This document shows, in pieces, positions 46,755-56,406 of a DNA stretch of 64,000 nucleotides. Location of the stretch: assembly GCA_014529385.2 (NCBI GenBank), contig CM043963.1:75776412-75840411 (forward strand). The letters run 5' to 3'. Numbering within the stretch: position 1 is the stretch's first letter; every line of letters begins with the position of its first letter. The notes under the pieces are model-generated. The model did not search any database. It saw nothing but the letters and a program-made list of their open reading frames with translations, and was not told the DNA's origin. The stretch is from Adiantum capillus-veneris. Its lineage: Eukaryota; Streptophyta; Polypodiopsida; Polypodiales; Pteridaceae. A program made the translations under genes and the position numbers.

Positions 46755-47621
46755 TTCACAAAGAAGATTGGCCAAGTTGCCTATAAACTGGCTCTTCCTT
46801 CGGATGTTAGTGTACATCCAATGTTTCATGTCAGCTGCCTTAAAGTAAAATTAAGCGAAGCTGACGTTGTTGTGCCTATCGAGGAAAATGTATGGCAAGA
46901 TATGCAAACTGAGTATATTCCTTGAGAACTAGAGGCAGTTTTAGATCATCGTACCCGTCATTCGTGCTCTAACAGACTTGGACACTCCAAGTCAAGAATC
47001 AATCATGACAGCACCAAATAACCACTTCAAAACAGTTCACAGTTCACAGTTCACAATAGATTTGCATGGCCCGGCGGAGTTCCGTGCCTAGAGATATTGG
47101 CCCCAAACTCTGGCGTCCCTTTCGGTATTTCTTTATGTATTAATCAGTTCAAAGTACAAGAGAGCGGTTAGGGTTTCACTCTCAGACTCTGCGTCCAGGT
47201 GCTCTGCAGAGTGTGAACCCTCACCGCTTATTTAGATTACAAGAGGAAAATAAAGCAAAACTGCCGCAGCCCTGCTTTTGCGCCGCAAATCACGGAAACA
47301 GGCCACGTCAGCAGTTCAGCGCTTTTCACCGTTTTTCAGCCTGCTGTTAGGGTTAGCATTAGGGTTTATGACAGTTTTTAGGGTTAGGTTTTTTGGCAGA
47401 TTTTAGGGTTAGGGTTTGCAGAATTAGGGTTTTCAGCAGCTCGGCTCCCGGGCAGACACGTCATCACTTTGTGACACGCGCCAAAAGGCTTAGGACGAGT
47501 ACTTAATTAAATGGAAGGGTCAATCTAAAAGGTTTGCTACTTGGGAACTAGTTAGAGCTTTGAAAACTCAATATCCCCACTTCATTGATGAGGACGTTAA
47601 TGGTTCTTAAGGGGGAAAGTA
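46755..47621 (+). pseudogene. D integrase C-terminus and chromodomain-like end, with polypurine tract
   Basis: KKIGQVAYKLALPSDVSVHPMFHVSCLKVKL, then LDHRTRHS up to the solo LTR. After it come EYLIKWKGQSKRFATWELVRAL (47498-47570), a typical chromodomain core, and ALKTQYPHFIDEDVNGS-stop. The polypurine tract TAAGGGGGAAAG sits just before 47622. Confidence 0.88.
46978..47476 (-). mobile_element. Solo LTR C4 (family C) inside D
   Basis: 499 bp; plus-strand start TCTAACAGACTTGG (one change from TGTAACAG), end CACTTTGTGACA. TSD CGTGC / CGCGC with one mismatch. Removing it restores D's reading frame region. Rich in TTAGGGTTAG-type words at 47345-47430. Conserved block at 47099. Confidence 0.88.
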
Positions 47622-48025
47622 TGTTATGTCCCGCTCGTAGGAGAGGGGATCTAGCCTTGACGCCGTTCAGATGGGCGTCCAGTGTCTGGGTGGACGTAGT
47701 GTGAACCCGGACTGTATGGCCGGCCATTATTATAAAAGGGAGGCCAAGGCCTCATTTGCAGTTATCGACCCCCACTTGCAGAGTGCCATTGGTTAGCTCG
47801 CGAGGCTAGGAGTGCGCGAGGTCACCTCGAGGAGGTGAGGCCGGTTGGTATGGGACGCTCTGTCTTACAGGTGCACACCTATGTCCTCGGACGCTGGCCC
47901 CAGCATGGGGGAGCTGCTGGATGGTGGCTATGGTCGAGTGGTTCCTCCGATGCGTGTCTATAGGCGGTCCGTGTAGCTGAGAGATTCACTCCTTGCGTTA
48001 TCTCCTTCTCCTTGCATTTGTTTCA
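47622..48025 (+). mobile_element. 3' LTR of D
   Basis: 404 bp, TGTTATGTCCCGCTCG to GCATTTGTTTCA. Compared with the 5' LTR it keeps extra segments (around 47770-47810 and near 47985-48010). Confidence 0.9.
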
Positions 48026-48030
48026 ATCAG

Positions 48031-48955
48031 TGATGAGTTCACCACCTCCCCCGATGCAAAGACAATTGCAGATATTTTGTGCAAGGATAAGGCAGAGGAT
48101 CTTGAGTTCTGGAAGGAGCTCAAGAGTCTAGATGCATAGGTAAAACCGTCGGTTCATTTGCTTCGAGTTTTGGATGGCATGGACCCTTGGATTGTCAAGG
48201 TTTATGAGGCAATGGACCGCATGATCGAGCAGCTTGCACTACTTGAGCCGAAAGCAGAGCGATATGAGGAGATCTATGCGCTTTGCAGCTCGAGGTGGAA
48301 TTCATATGCCTCTCCTTTACACGAGGCAGCGTACATTGTGGATCCAGAGTTCTAAGGTGCAGGGCAAGAGACAGACAGAGAAGTCATGAACCAATTTATA
48401 GAGATCTTAAACAAGATGGTTCTAGATAGAGATGGGCGACGCATCGTTAGAGATCAGTTGAGACAACTTAGAGAGATGCGGGGGTCATTTGGCAGTCCAG
48501 ATGCTTAGATTGATCGTAGAAAGATAGGTTCAATGCTATGGTGGGAGGACTATGGCTATGATGACCCTGAGCTTCAGAGATTGGCGATCCGTATTCTCAG
48601 CCAGTCAATTAGTACCTCATGCTTGGAGCAATTGTGGAGTACCTTTAGCCACATTGCTTCCAAGAAGAGGAATCGAGTTGGAGTGGAGAAGGCAAATGAT
48701 CTTGTCTTTGTCAGCAAATTTGAAAATGCTTTGCAAGAGTATATGCAAACAGACAGATCCTTTTACACAGTGGGAGATGGAGCAAGAGGCTCCTCAGGCA
48801 GGTAGAGATGCAGCGCCACCGACACCAGGTACTTTATCCATGGCTGAGATCGAGCCGGCGGGCCTAGAGCTCGATGATGAGGAATGGGAGGATATCCATG
48901 ATGTACAGCCGGCTATTACGAATTGGGAGGCCTCTCAGGCCAGTGGCTCTTGAGT
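48031..48955 (+). pseudogene. hAT transposase part 3: C-terminal dimerisation domain
   Basis: Continues directly from part 2 (VFMS|DEFTTSPDAKTIADIL). Then LLRVLDGMDPWIVKVYEAMD and, after two stops, WWEDYGYDDPELQRLAIRIL and SCLEQLWSTFSHIASKKRN, the hallmark hAT dimerisation region. After a frameshift near 48775 an acidic tail (LELDDEEWEDIHDV) fits hAT C-termini and ends at 48953. In-frame stops lie at about 48138, 48353 and 48507. Confidence 0.9.
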
Positions 48956-49439
48956 CTTGAGACTTGAGAGTGGCGACTTTAGGACTTCCATTATCCTTAC
49001 CTTTTTGTATGGCTGCTTGCCCTCTTTGTAGCATCTTTATGGTATGTGCCACCTTTAGTCTTTTGGTATTGTGGTCATTGGGTTGGCATCCTTGTAGTCT
49101 CATTATGGTATATGTCACCGTTGGTTTTTTTGTAGCGCCTTGGCGGGCCTTGTTAGCCAAATTTAAGCGAAAAGTGTTATCTCTGACTTCTACTCTTGCA
49201 ATTATTTGAGAGCTCTAATCTGTAATTACATGTGTTATTGTGTATGGGCATTGTGTTTGTTCAATGTTGTGTGTGTACCATCATCCATGGCCGCGGCGCC
49301 ACACATCCTAATCAAGTCATAATAAGGTTGAATGGTCTTCAAATCTTGTTTTTTTGTGGGTATTAGAGTCAAAGGACTCTAGTACTACTTGTATTTAACA
49401 CATAACGCTAAAAATAGAATTATTTGGGTGTTTTTTAAG
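48956..49439 (+). other. hAT 3' non-coding region
   Basis: No gene seen. It contains a loosely repeated segment at 48985-49150 (GTATGGCTGC / GTATGTGCCACC / GTATATGTCACC contexts). Confidence 0.6.
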
Positions 49440-49524
49440 CCTCCCGTTCTGCGCCGTTCCTGTTCCGGACCCGTTCCCCCGTTCCGCAGGGAGGCCAGTT
49501 CCCGTTCCGCGTTCCGGGTAACTA
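49440..49524 (+). repeat. hAT right TIR and subterminal CGTTCC repeats
   Basis: Five CGTTCC words followed by the terminal CGGGTAACTA. Its reverse complement TAGTTACCCG pairs with the left end CAGTTACCGG. Confidence 0.75.
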
Positions 49525-50204
49525 TGAACTGATACTGTTTGACAGAGGGATAGAGGAGGATCAACAGTCGATGGCAGTTCTAGAGCAGCATGAGTTTCCC
49601 TTGGATAGACTAGTCACAAGTGCCTCTCACAATAGGTTTTGTTCGGGGGGGGGGGGGGTTCTTCGCAGTTTGCAAAGGATTTTGGCTATTCAGCAAGCTT
49701 TGCATCTCTAGCAATTGTCCCGCTTTGTGAGATCTTGCCACCTTAGTTCTTCACGGTTGGTCCATGGAGATCTTCAGATGTTTCTTTGAGGAGTGGGCCA
49801 CTATGTGTCGACCTACTTTTCTTGCAGTTATCAGGAACACGTCACATTTCCCTTGGCCTAGAGAAAGCCCCCATGATTTGATTTAGAGTACCGGTTTTAC
49901 ATGAGGACTCCTTCTGGAGGAGGGACGTTGTCTATGGTATCATTCAGGAGCAGACAATGGTTGAGGCCAATTATTTTATGGATATCAGGCAGTTTGTAGG
50001 TCTGTTTGAGAGTGAATTCAAAGAAGATTGAGGGAAGTTGGTTTGGTCGGAGAGATTTACATCTTGGTACCTTCCCTTGGCTTTTGAGGTGCACGGTGAG
50101 TGGGTCTCCCCTGCCTTCCTTCCAGTTTGGCTGTGTTGTAGATCCGCATCCTTTTTTGGAGTTCATCATCAAGAAATGTTAGAGTAAATGCACATGATTT
50201 TGGT
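49525..50204 (+). other. Unassigned degraded sequence right of the hAT
   Basis: No confident homology. It has long stop-interrupted plus-strand frames and a 13-base G run near 49646-49658. It could be the other half of whatever the hAT inserted into, but no matching target duplication was found. Confidence 0.3.
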
Positions 50205-51232
50205 TAAGTGATACGGCGGTTCTAAGTGAAATTCAAGAACTATCCGGCATTGGATGAGAAGTGGATGGAGGAGGAGGACGTAGTAGATACTCAGATATTG
50301 GGACTTCACCTTGAGATTTTCGGTCTAGCTTTGACTATTCCCAAAGATCCCACAGATCAACAAGGTTGAATATCTGGTGCAAACGGGAGTGCACAAGAGG
50401 GTAGTCACTCTGCTCCTCAGGAATACCGATTGGCTGACAATATTCTTCTATATGACTTTGTGAAAGAAGTTTTTCGACATGGGAATTCTCGAAAATGAAT
50501 CTGATTTATGTGTGCTCTCTCATGTAACTGTGTTTGAGTGTAGGTTTGAAAGACAAAATGACTGCAGCATTTCGGTCTTGAGATTCTATGGGCACGATCG
50601 TAATAAGAATTTGTTAATCAGACATCAGTGAGGTCCTGTGTGGATCTAGATGCGATTGCTAAACACGTTATTGAGAAATCATGGTCCTAGATCTTGATGG
50701 ATTTTATGTGATTTAATTTGAATGTGATTTGATGTTCAGTGACTGTTGTCTTTGTGCAAGTGCTGGATTTGTGTCGTCTAGTGCGTCTGTACTTAGAGTC
50801 GGTGTCTACTGAACTGGTTTATGACTTATGTTTGATTTTGCTGGCGTAATTGAGGGTGATTACAATTCTTTCAAGAGGGGGATATGTCACAAAGTGATGA
50901 CGTGGCATGACCACCCAGACAAGGGGAACTGACAAACTGCAAGTTATAAGTTTGTTCCAACTTATGGGGTACCTTTCGATGGGGCCCAGGGGACACAACA
51001 CTTAAAAAAATAAAACCAGAGGCTAAAGCGTAAAGGATGCTGACGTGGTAGACTTCTGCAAATCTCGCTGACTGCTGAAAGGGGCGCAAGACTTTGGGGC
51101 CAATACCTTTGGGCACGGAACTCCGGCGGGCTCTCTCTCTCTCTCTCTCTCTCTATTAAAGTTCAATGATTTTGAAGTTTCTGTTCGTGTGTTGCTATTG
51201 ATTTCTGGCTTGGAGTGTCCAAGCCTGTTATA
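50205..51232 (+). mobile_element. Family C gypsy fragment C5: chromodomain end, polypurine tract, 3' LTR
   Basis: Starts in the chromodomain (VKFKNYPALDEKWMEEED, then HLEIFGLA), parallel to C1 1331-1440. It continues through untranslated sequence to the polypurine tract TTCAAGAGGGGG (50869-50880) and a 348-bp LTR at 50885-51232 (TGTCACAAAGTGATGACG to AAGCCTGTTATA). The LTR has a partial conserved block at 51076 and a CT microsatellite at 51127-51154. Confidence 0.85.
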
Positions 51233-51788
51233 TCAGTAGCGCTTCCAAGCTAATTTGCCCAAGACTGAGGCCCTGGCAATCAATTTATAGGCCTCGATCC
51301 TTCCAAAAGCAAAGTACATGAAAAGCTTCAAGTCTAAAAGCATCTAGATCCAAAAGCTAACGCTAGAAGCTGCCAGCGCGATTTGTGGAAATCTGTACGG
51401 CCTGCCACGCTAGCAGCGTAAATTTCGGGCGTTCGTACAACAGGCACATCATCAACCTTCAACGAAAGTTTTTTTCAATCCTTTGTGTCCCTTAGGCCCC
51501 CTTGGACAGAGCCCCATAAGTTGGTAGGAATTGAACTTTGAAAACTGGGCTACTCGGTAAGACTTGAAAGTTGGTAAAACTTCTTCTACATCTTTCACTA
51601 GGGATTTGACTCCTCTCTACCCGGAGTCCGTCCTTTAGGTCATGCCACGTCATCGCTTTGTGACAGCAAGCTCCGCTATGATGGTCCCCATATTTGCACC
51701 CCATAAAGCTACATCTTTCGCTAGGGATTTGACTCCTCTCTACCCGGAGTCCGTCCTTTAGGTCATGCCACGTCATCGCTTTGTGACA
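51233..51788 (-). mobile_element. Partial antisense family C LTR with 123-bp tandem duplication
   Basis: Antisense LTR segment ending TCGCTTTGTGACA at 51665, and again at 51788 because a 123-bp unit (about 51588-51710 and 51711-51833) is duplicated. The unit spans the LTR end and about 45 bp of the LINE it interrupts, so the duplication happened after the LTR insertion. The inner part of the LTR (U5 side) is missing at 51233. Confidence 0.8.
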
Positions 51789-54330
51789 GCAAGCTCCGCT
51801 ATGATGGTCCCCATATTTGCACCCCATAAAGCATAGCTGAGGTAACTGAAGTGTCAAAAAGCGAGAGCTTTGTTCGAGATTCCTGAAACTGAATCTACGA
51901 ACACATCCTCTCCATGCTCCCCGTAGCTGCATATGCTCTCGTCAGTCTAGTCTCTGCTGCTCTCCAAAAGGAGAACCTTGGATTGTTGAAGACCACTCTT
52001 AGGTAAGTGTATGCATTTGTATATTCAACCGTTGGCTGACCATATGTGAAGGTCGGTGCAGATCGCCTGACCCACTCTGCTGTGGTAAACATCATAACTT
52101 TGGTCTTACCAAGGTTCACTGACAAGCCGCTATGATTAGCAATACAATGCAGCCAAGTGTTGCTGCATCCCCTCAGGCGAATCTGAGATTAACACAATAT
52201 CATCTGGATACAGTAGTAATGAGATCCAGGTCTCTGCTAGCTGAGCTCCTCTATTGCCTTCCCTCTCAATGTAATCTGAAACCTCATCTACATACAAACC
52301 AAACAATGTACGGGAGTGTGGGCATCCGCGTTTCACTCCAACAGTGGAGTGAATATGCTCAGACAACCCCTGGGGAGTACGAACCTGCCCCACGACTGTC
52401 CTGTATAAAGCCATGATTCCCCAAATCAGCTCTTTGGGTACTCCCATCTCGTGTAGTATCTGCATCAGTCGAGCTTTGGGAACTGTATCAAATGCTTTGC
52501 GAAAATCCACAAAGCTGCAGTAAATCCTCCTACCATGTGATCTGCTTTCCTCAATAACAGCTCTGAGTGCCAATATATGATCAAGTGTAGAAAAGCCCCT
52601 CCTAAAACCTGCCTTGCCTGATGCTTGAATGTCTCCTTTCTCTGTCCATCTTCTCAGTCGCTGCTCATGAATGGATGCGCGCCCAATCATGATAGTACAG
52701 TGATTCTCTGGTATCATGGGGTCTCTTGCCTTGAAGAGAGGCACAAATAGTGGACATGCTCCAAGTATCCGGAAAACCCTCACGCATGGCTCAGTTGAAC
52801 ATTACTGCAAGAAGCTGTGCGAGCATATCTCTAGCATGTATAAAGTGATTGCCATCAATTCATCATGATCATATGCTCTCCTTGTTCTCCTCCTATCAAT
52901 GGATTTCTTACCATCTCGGCGGTAAAGAGAGTGCAGGTTTGTATGCATGGCTCCGGAGAGTTGGGTAGAGACTGCTATCCTGAAGCTGTGTAAAGAGATG
53001 CTGCATATGCGCCCCAAATCTCGGTTGATATGAGAGCCGGTAAGGGGGGATGCTCATGAAAAAGTCTCCACGCCTCGCCTGAGTTCTGGCTCATGAATAG
53101 CTTTGTACAATTCCTCCTCTAGTCGAGCAAGATAAGTCCTCTTCTTCCATATCACTAGGTTGGCGGAAGGCTATCTGTGACTATCTATGGTGGGTATAGC
53201 TCCCAGGAACACCTCTCTTTGAAGTGTGGCTCTTGTCTCTCTACACTCCTCATCATACCAACTATTCTGGGGCATACTCCCAGAACGTCGTCTATGCCCG
53301 AGTTGGGTGCGTGGGTATGCCTCTACTGCGGCATCATGTAAAGTCTTGTCAATATATGAGTAAGCTCCTCTAATGGGCGTCTCGGCTCCTCTGTGGCCAT
53401 GCGTTTGTAAATACTATCCATGTAGATAGAGTCGATCTCTGATGTAAAAGTGTATCTAGTATGCGTAGATGCCTGTGCCAGCGGTGTTGCACTAAATTGG
53501 AATGAAACTTTAAATGTGACGAGGGCGTGATCTACTGCTACCCCAACAGGCCTGGGGCCGATTGTAAAATCCTGATTAGATGGTATTAAACTGGCCGAGC
53601 CATAACATAGTCCACTGTGCTAGCCCCATGTCTGTGAGGAAAACAAGTGAACCCATTTACTCTAGAAATCTCTGTAGGTCATTCAGGATGGCCAATCCAT
53701 GTGCAGTCCCCACTTCTGTCAAATATCTCGCATATTCATTATGCACCACATCCTGTGAGCACGTGGCCAATCCCATATCACTGGCATCCAACTCTCTTAA
53801 CATCTCCTTTGAGGTATCATAGAAGGCTGTTTGAGAGTGGCCCGTCTTGGCATTGAAGTCCCCTAGGAGGATGACATCCCCATCTCTAGAGAACTGCCAC
53901 ATGTCCTCATCTAAAATCACGTATGGTGACTGCCCCTTGGACGGTGCATAGAGAGATGTGCTTGGGGGGAAATAGCATATTGCAATATAAAGTGGCCTCC
54001 CCGTTTCTGCTCACTCTGACCCACATATATCTAGCATGCTCATCTCTACGAACAATACGAATGATAGGGTGAGGGTACAACTCTTCCTTGAATAAATTGC
54101 TACACCTCTGACCCACTTTCTCTATGCTCTCATCTCACCTCGTCTACAAGTGGTCCCAATGGTATCCTGTCACTCTAGGCAATAATGTATCTTCCCCTGA
54201 AACTATCCTCAAATGCACCAAGATGTAACTTCATTGATCCATTACAGTTCCATACTGCAATTTTGAGACTGGTCCCATAGGTCTTGCACTGTCATGCATG
54301 CGTCTTTCCAAGATCACCACTCTTCCCCCT
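51789..54330 (-). pseudogene. LINE ORF2: endonuclease and reverse transcriptase, degenerate
   Basis: Antisense. Endonuclease words in order: VRRDEHARYMWVRVSR (54060), GDVILLGDFNAKTGHSQT (53880), HRHGASTVDYVMARP (53600). RT at 52783-52136: IYCSFVDFRKAFDTVPKARL, VGVKRGCPHSRTLFGLYVDEV and active site LLYPDDIVLISD, where Ala of YADD is Pro. It continues SVNLGKTKVMMF (52125) and LYGVQIWGPS (51810). Many stops. Same family as the 6649-7675 fragment. No poly-A end is seen because a family C LTR cuts the 3' side. Confidence 0.85.
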
Positions 54331-55580
54331 CTATAGAAAGCAATTTTGCCCTTCTCCCTCAGAGCCTTGATCTCTGGCGTCAGCTCTTGCATGTGTGCGA
54401 TTTGCGTTGAAGTGAGGTCATCACCTAGAAATATCCCAGTTTGTTTAAGGGTTGGCTACTTCTTCAAGAACTCTCTTCTAGTTTCTACAGTAGGGAGATG
54501 TAAAATGAGTGCTCTTTCCTTGGAACTTCCTTCCCCACCGTTTCCTTTCTTCCCCACTCTCCATGCACTTGTCTGTGTGGCTTCAGAAATGCCTATGCCT
54601 TTAAGCTCTTGCCCGATGGTACGCGGGCCTTGCCCGACCATGTTTCATGGCTAATATTTGGAAGGGATAAGCACCTCCCCCTATGGGCCCTCTAGTGTGT
54701 TGTTAAAAAATAATAATTGTAATGACCTGGAGGCTAGGAGTTCTTTCACTACTTCTTCCACATTTTTAGTGTCCTTAAGTCCTATGACACACACATGAAG
54801 GGCTCTAGTCTTCCACTTCTTCTTTTCCTCAATGGTCATATTGATGATGGTGGCTGCCAGTGTAGCTTCAGCCACCTTTGCTTTTCCCGTCTTTGCAACC
54901 TCAATCCACTCTTCAACTTCTGCAACCTTCTTTTGCGTTTTGGTGAGGACATCCACCCATGAAGTGGTTGTCTTGACTTCTGCTCTTCCTCTTCCTGGAG
55001 ATTTTTCACCTGTTCTCTGATCTTCTCGAGTTTCTTAGTCAACAAGGGCTGAATTCCTCCCTCCTTACCTTGAATATTTTTACTCTTACAAGCTGCCAGC
55101 TCTCCCTTAAGTTCTTCAAGCAATGTATCTTTTGCACTTAAGCCTTTTTCCATATCTGATTTCCAGGCTCACTAGAAGCAAAAGCCTCATCTAGCCTCTT
55201 TTGCATCACAGCTTCCATTACCTTCATCTCTGCCCTCACAATGGCTTCCATCTCCCCTTTGAGTGCCGTGGACATCTCATCACGCTTACCAAGTGTCTCT
55301 TTTTCCATTTCTTTCCTCATATGTGCATACATAGCATTTCTATAATTCTCCGCAACTGCATACATCTCTTTCTGAGACTCTCCGTCTTAATTATCACATG
55401 TACCTTCTCAAATATTAGGGCATCCTTTACCTTGGATAGTTTTCCTGCTCTGAGAGAGCCAAGCGACAATGTGTTGTCCCGACCTTTCCTTCTAAATGTG
55501 ACCTTTGCTTTGGGCGGTGTTTGAAATGCCACTGGATCGAAAGTATTGTCTGGTTGCTTCATCATCAATGATATGTGCAA
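54331..55580 (-). pseudogene. LINE ORF1-like coiled-coil region
   Basis: Four overlapping antisense frames: 55580-55317 (KVTFRRKGRDNTLSLGSL), 55365-55138, 55153-54836 (Lys/Glu-rich EKIREQVKNLQEEEEQK) and 54956-54681. A heptad-rich charged coiled coil upstream of ORF2 on the same strand fits LINE ORF1, which binds RNA. There is no zinc knuckle. It is followed by LTPEIKALREKGKIAFYRGG near 54380-54320. Confidence 0.6.
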
Positions 55581-55803
55581 CCTATAGGACTTGTGTTGGC
55601 CTGCAAGAACCTCCCTTGCCTCTGTGCCCTTAGTGCTTCTGCATCCTCACGCAGCCCGCCCCACACTGCCTGTGTGCTGCCTGCTAGCTGTGACCTGCGT
55701 GTTGTAGAGAGAGACCTTCACTTTGTTGTCTACAGAGAGAGGCCTTCACTTTGCGTGTTTCTCTGAAGAGAGAGGCGTTCGCTTCGTGCACTGCGCACGC
55801 GCA

Positions 55804-55835
<32 letters not shown>

Positions 55836-56003
55836 AATGAAATGTTATATTAACGTCTTCAAAAGACCAAAGTGACCAAAGAGACCAGGAAGTACAATGC
55901 GGTGTATCTGATACCAGGTCAGATTAACAAAATAAATCCAACTAGGGATAACAAGATATAAATACTGCGGAATCCTAAACTAAGCGGATAGGTGTGAAAG
56001 GCG

Positions 56004-56004
<1 letters not shown>
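55581..56004 (+). other. Probable native 3' part of the long intron
   Basis: No gene. It has three loose copies of an AGAGAGAGGCCTTCACTTTG-like unit at about 55707-55790, then a CA/GA microsatellite at 55801-55836. Confidence 0.55.

Positions 56005-56065
<61 letters not shown>
56005..56065 (+). repeat. (GA)n microsatellite next to the acceptor
   Basis: About 60 bp of pure GA ending only 11 bp before the splice junction. It leaves just GGTTCCTTGCAG as the local acceptor context. Confidence 0.97.
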
Positions 56066-56067
<2 letters not shown>

Positions 56068-56076
56068 TCCTTGCAG

Positions 56077-56406
56077 GGTCCAGAAGCTAGATACAGCACA
56101 ACAATCCCATTAAATGTCCAACTTCCACAAGAAATGGCAGGTCTTTTCCCTGCCGTTGCAAATTTGGCAGCCCAATTTGCCGGGGATCAGGCAGGTCCAG
56201 GAGAAGATGGTATGCATGGGATACACATTGATGGGCAACCAGAGATAAGGATGGATGGCAATATGAATGTGACGGTTGAAGGTGACCCACAGTTTGCGGG
56301 TTTGATGCAGTCGATGCTTCAAATGTTTGCTGGAGCGTCGAATCAAAACAGAACTGAACAGCCCAATCAAAATTCTTCTCAGGGTCCTCATGAAAGTGGA
56401 CAATAG
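56077..56406 (+). CDS. SGT/SGTA-like co-chaperone, terminal exon
   Basis: 109 codons and a TAG stop, opening in phase 0 as GPEARYSTTIPLNVQLPQEM after the acceptor TTCCTTGCAG. The content (MAGLFPAVANLAAQFAGDQ, PEIRMDGNMNVTVEG, FAGLMQSMLQMFAGASNQN, then a Gln/Asn-rich tail) fits the C-terminal Gln/Met-rich region of plant SGT-type proteins, which binds hydrophobic segments. It is on the same strand as the TPR exons, and no other gene can use it between them. With the upstream exons, 265 residues are visible. Confidence 0.85.
   Translation, partial: GPEARYSTTIPLNVQLPQEMAGLFPAVANLAAQFAGDQAGPGEDGMHGIHIDGQPEIRMDGNMNVTVEGDPQFAGLMQSMLQMFAGASNQNRTEQPNQNSSQGPHESGQ

Larger units (their letters stand above)
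35239..48025 (+). mobile_element. Ty3/gypsy element D with nested C3, C4 and an internal inversion
   Basis: Two related LTRs (35239-35585 and 47622-48025) in direct orientation, an initiator-Met primer site, gag-pol fragments and a polypurine tract. TSD ATGAG (35234-35238) / ATCAG (48026-48030). D's pol differs clearly from A, B and C (DNGSSHNFVD protease, FLDDISIYS reverse transcriptase), so it is a separate gypsy lineage, also ending in a chromodomain-like segment. Confidence 0.88.
10147..49524 (+). mobile_element. hAT DNA transposon split by nested insertions
   Basis: Terminal inverted repeats: left end CAGTTACCGGGG; right end (reverse complement) TAGTTACCCGGAAC. The C/T difference in the first base resembles the Ac family. 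Between them lie three transposase segments in order: BED finger (10760-11243), DUF659-type core (34463-35238) and dimerisation domain (48031-48955). Removing the solo-LTR stack (11244-34462) and element D (35239-48030) leaves about 3.37 kb, a normal hAT size. The flanking 8-mers (CTTTCTAC and TGAACTGA) do not match, so a target duplication is not confirmed. Transposase frameshifts near 10880, 34730 and 48775 show it is inactive. Confidence 0.88.
9062..56076 (+). other. Predicted 47.0-kb intron of the SGT-like gene
   Basis: Donor GAG|GTACCAG at 9061/9062; acceptor TTCCTTGCAG|GGT at 56076/56077. Both flanking exons end or start in phase 0, and the joined protein reads through in SGT order. Native intron sequence is probably limited to the first 100-200 bp and the last few hundred bp. 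The rest is transposon sequence, listed separately. Confidence 0.75.

Noticed and set aside
47340-47430. Interstitial telomere array
   Set aside because: The TTAGGG-like words are scattered, imperfect and located inside a family C LTR. No tandem array.
10139-49532. An 8-bp target duplication for the hAT
   Set aside because: CTTTCTAC and TGAACTGA do not match in any register tried. The element is accepted on TIRs and gene content only.
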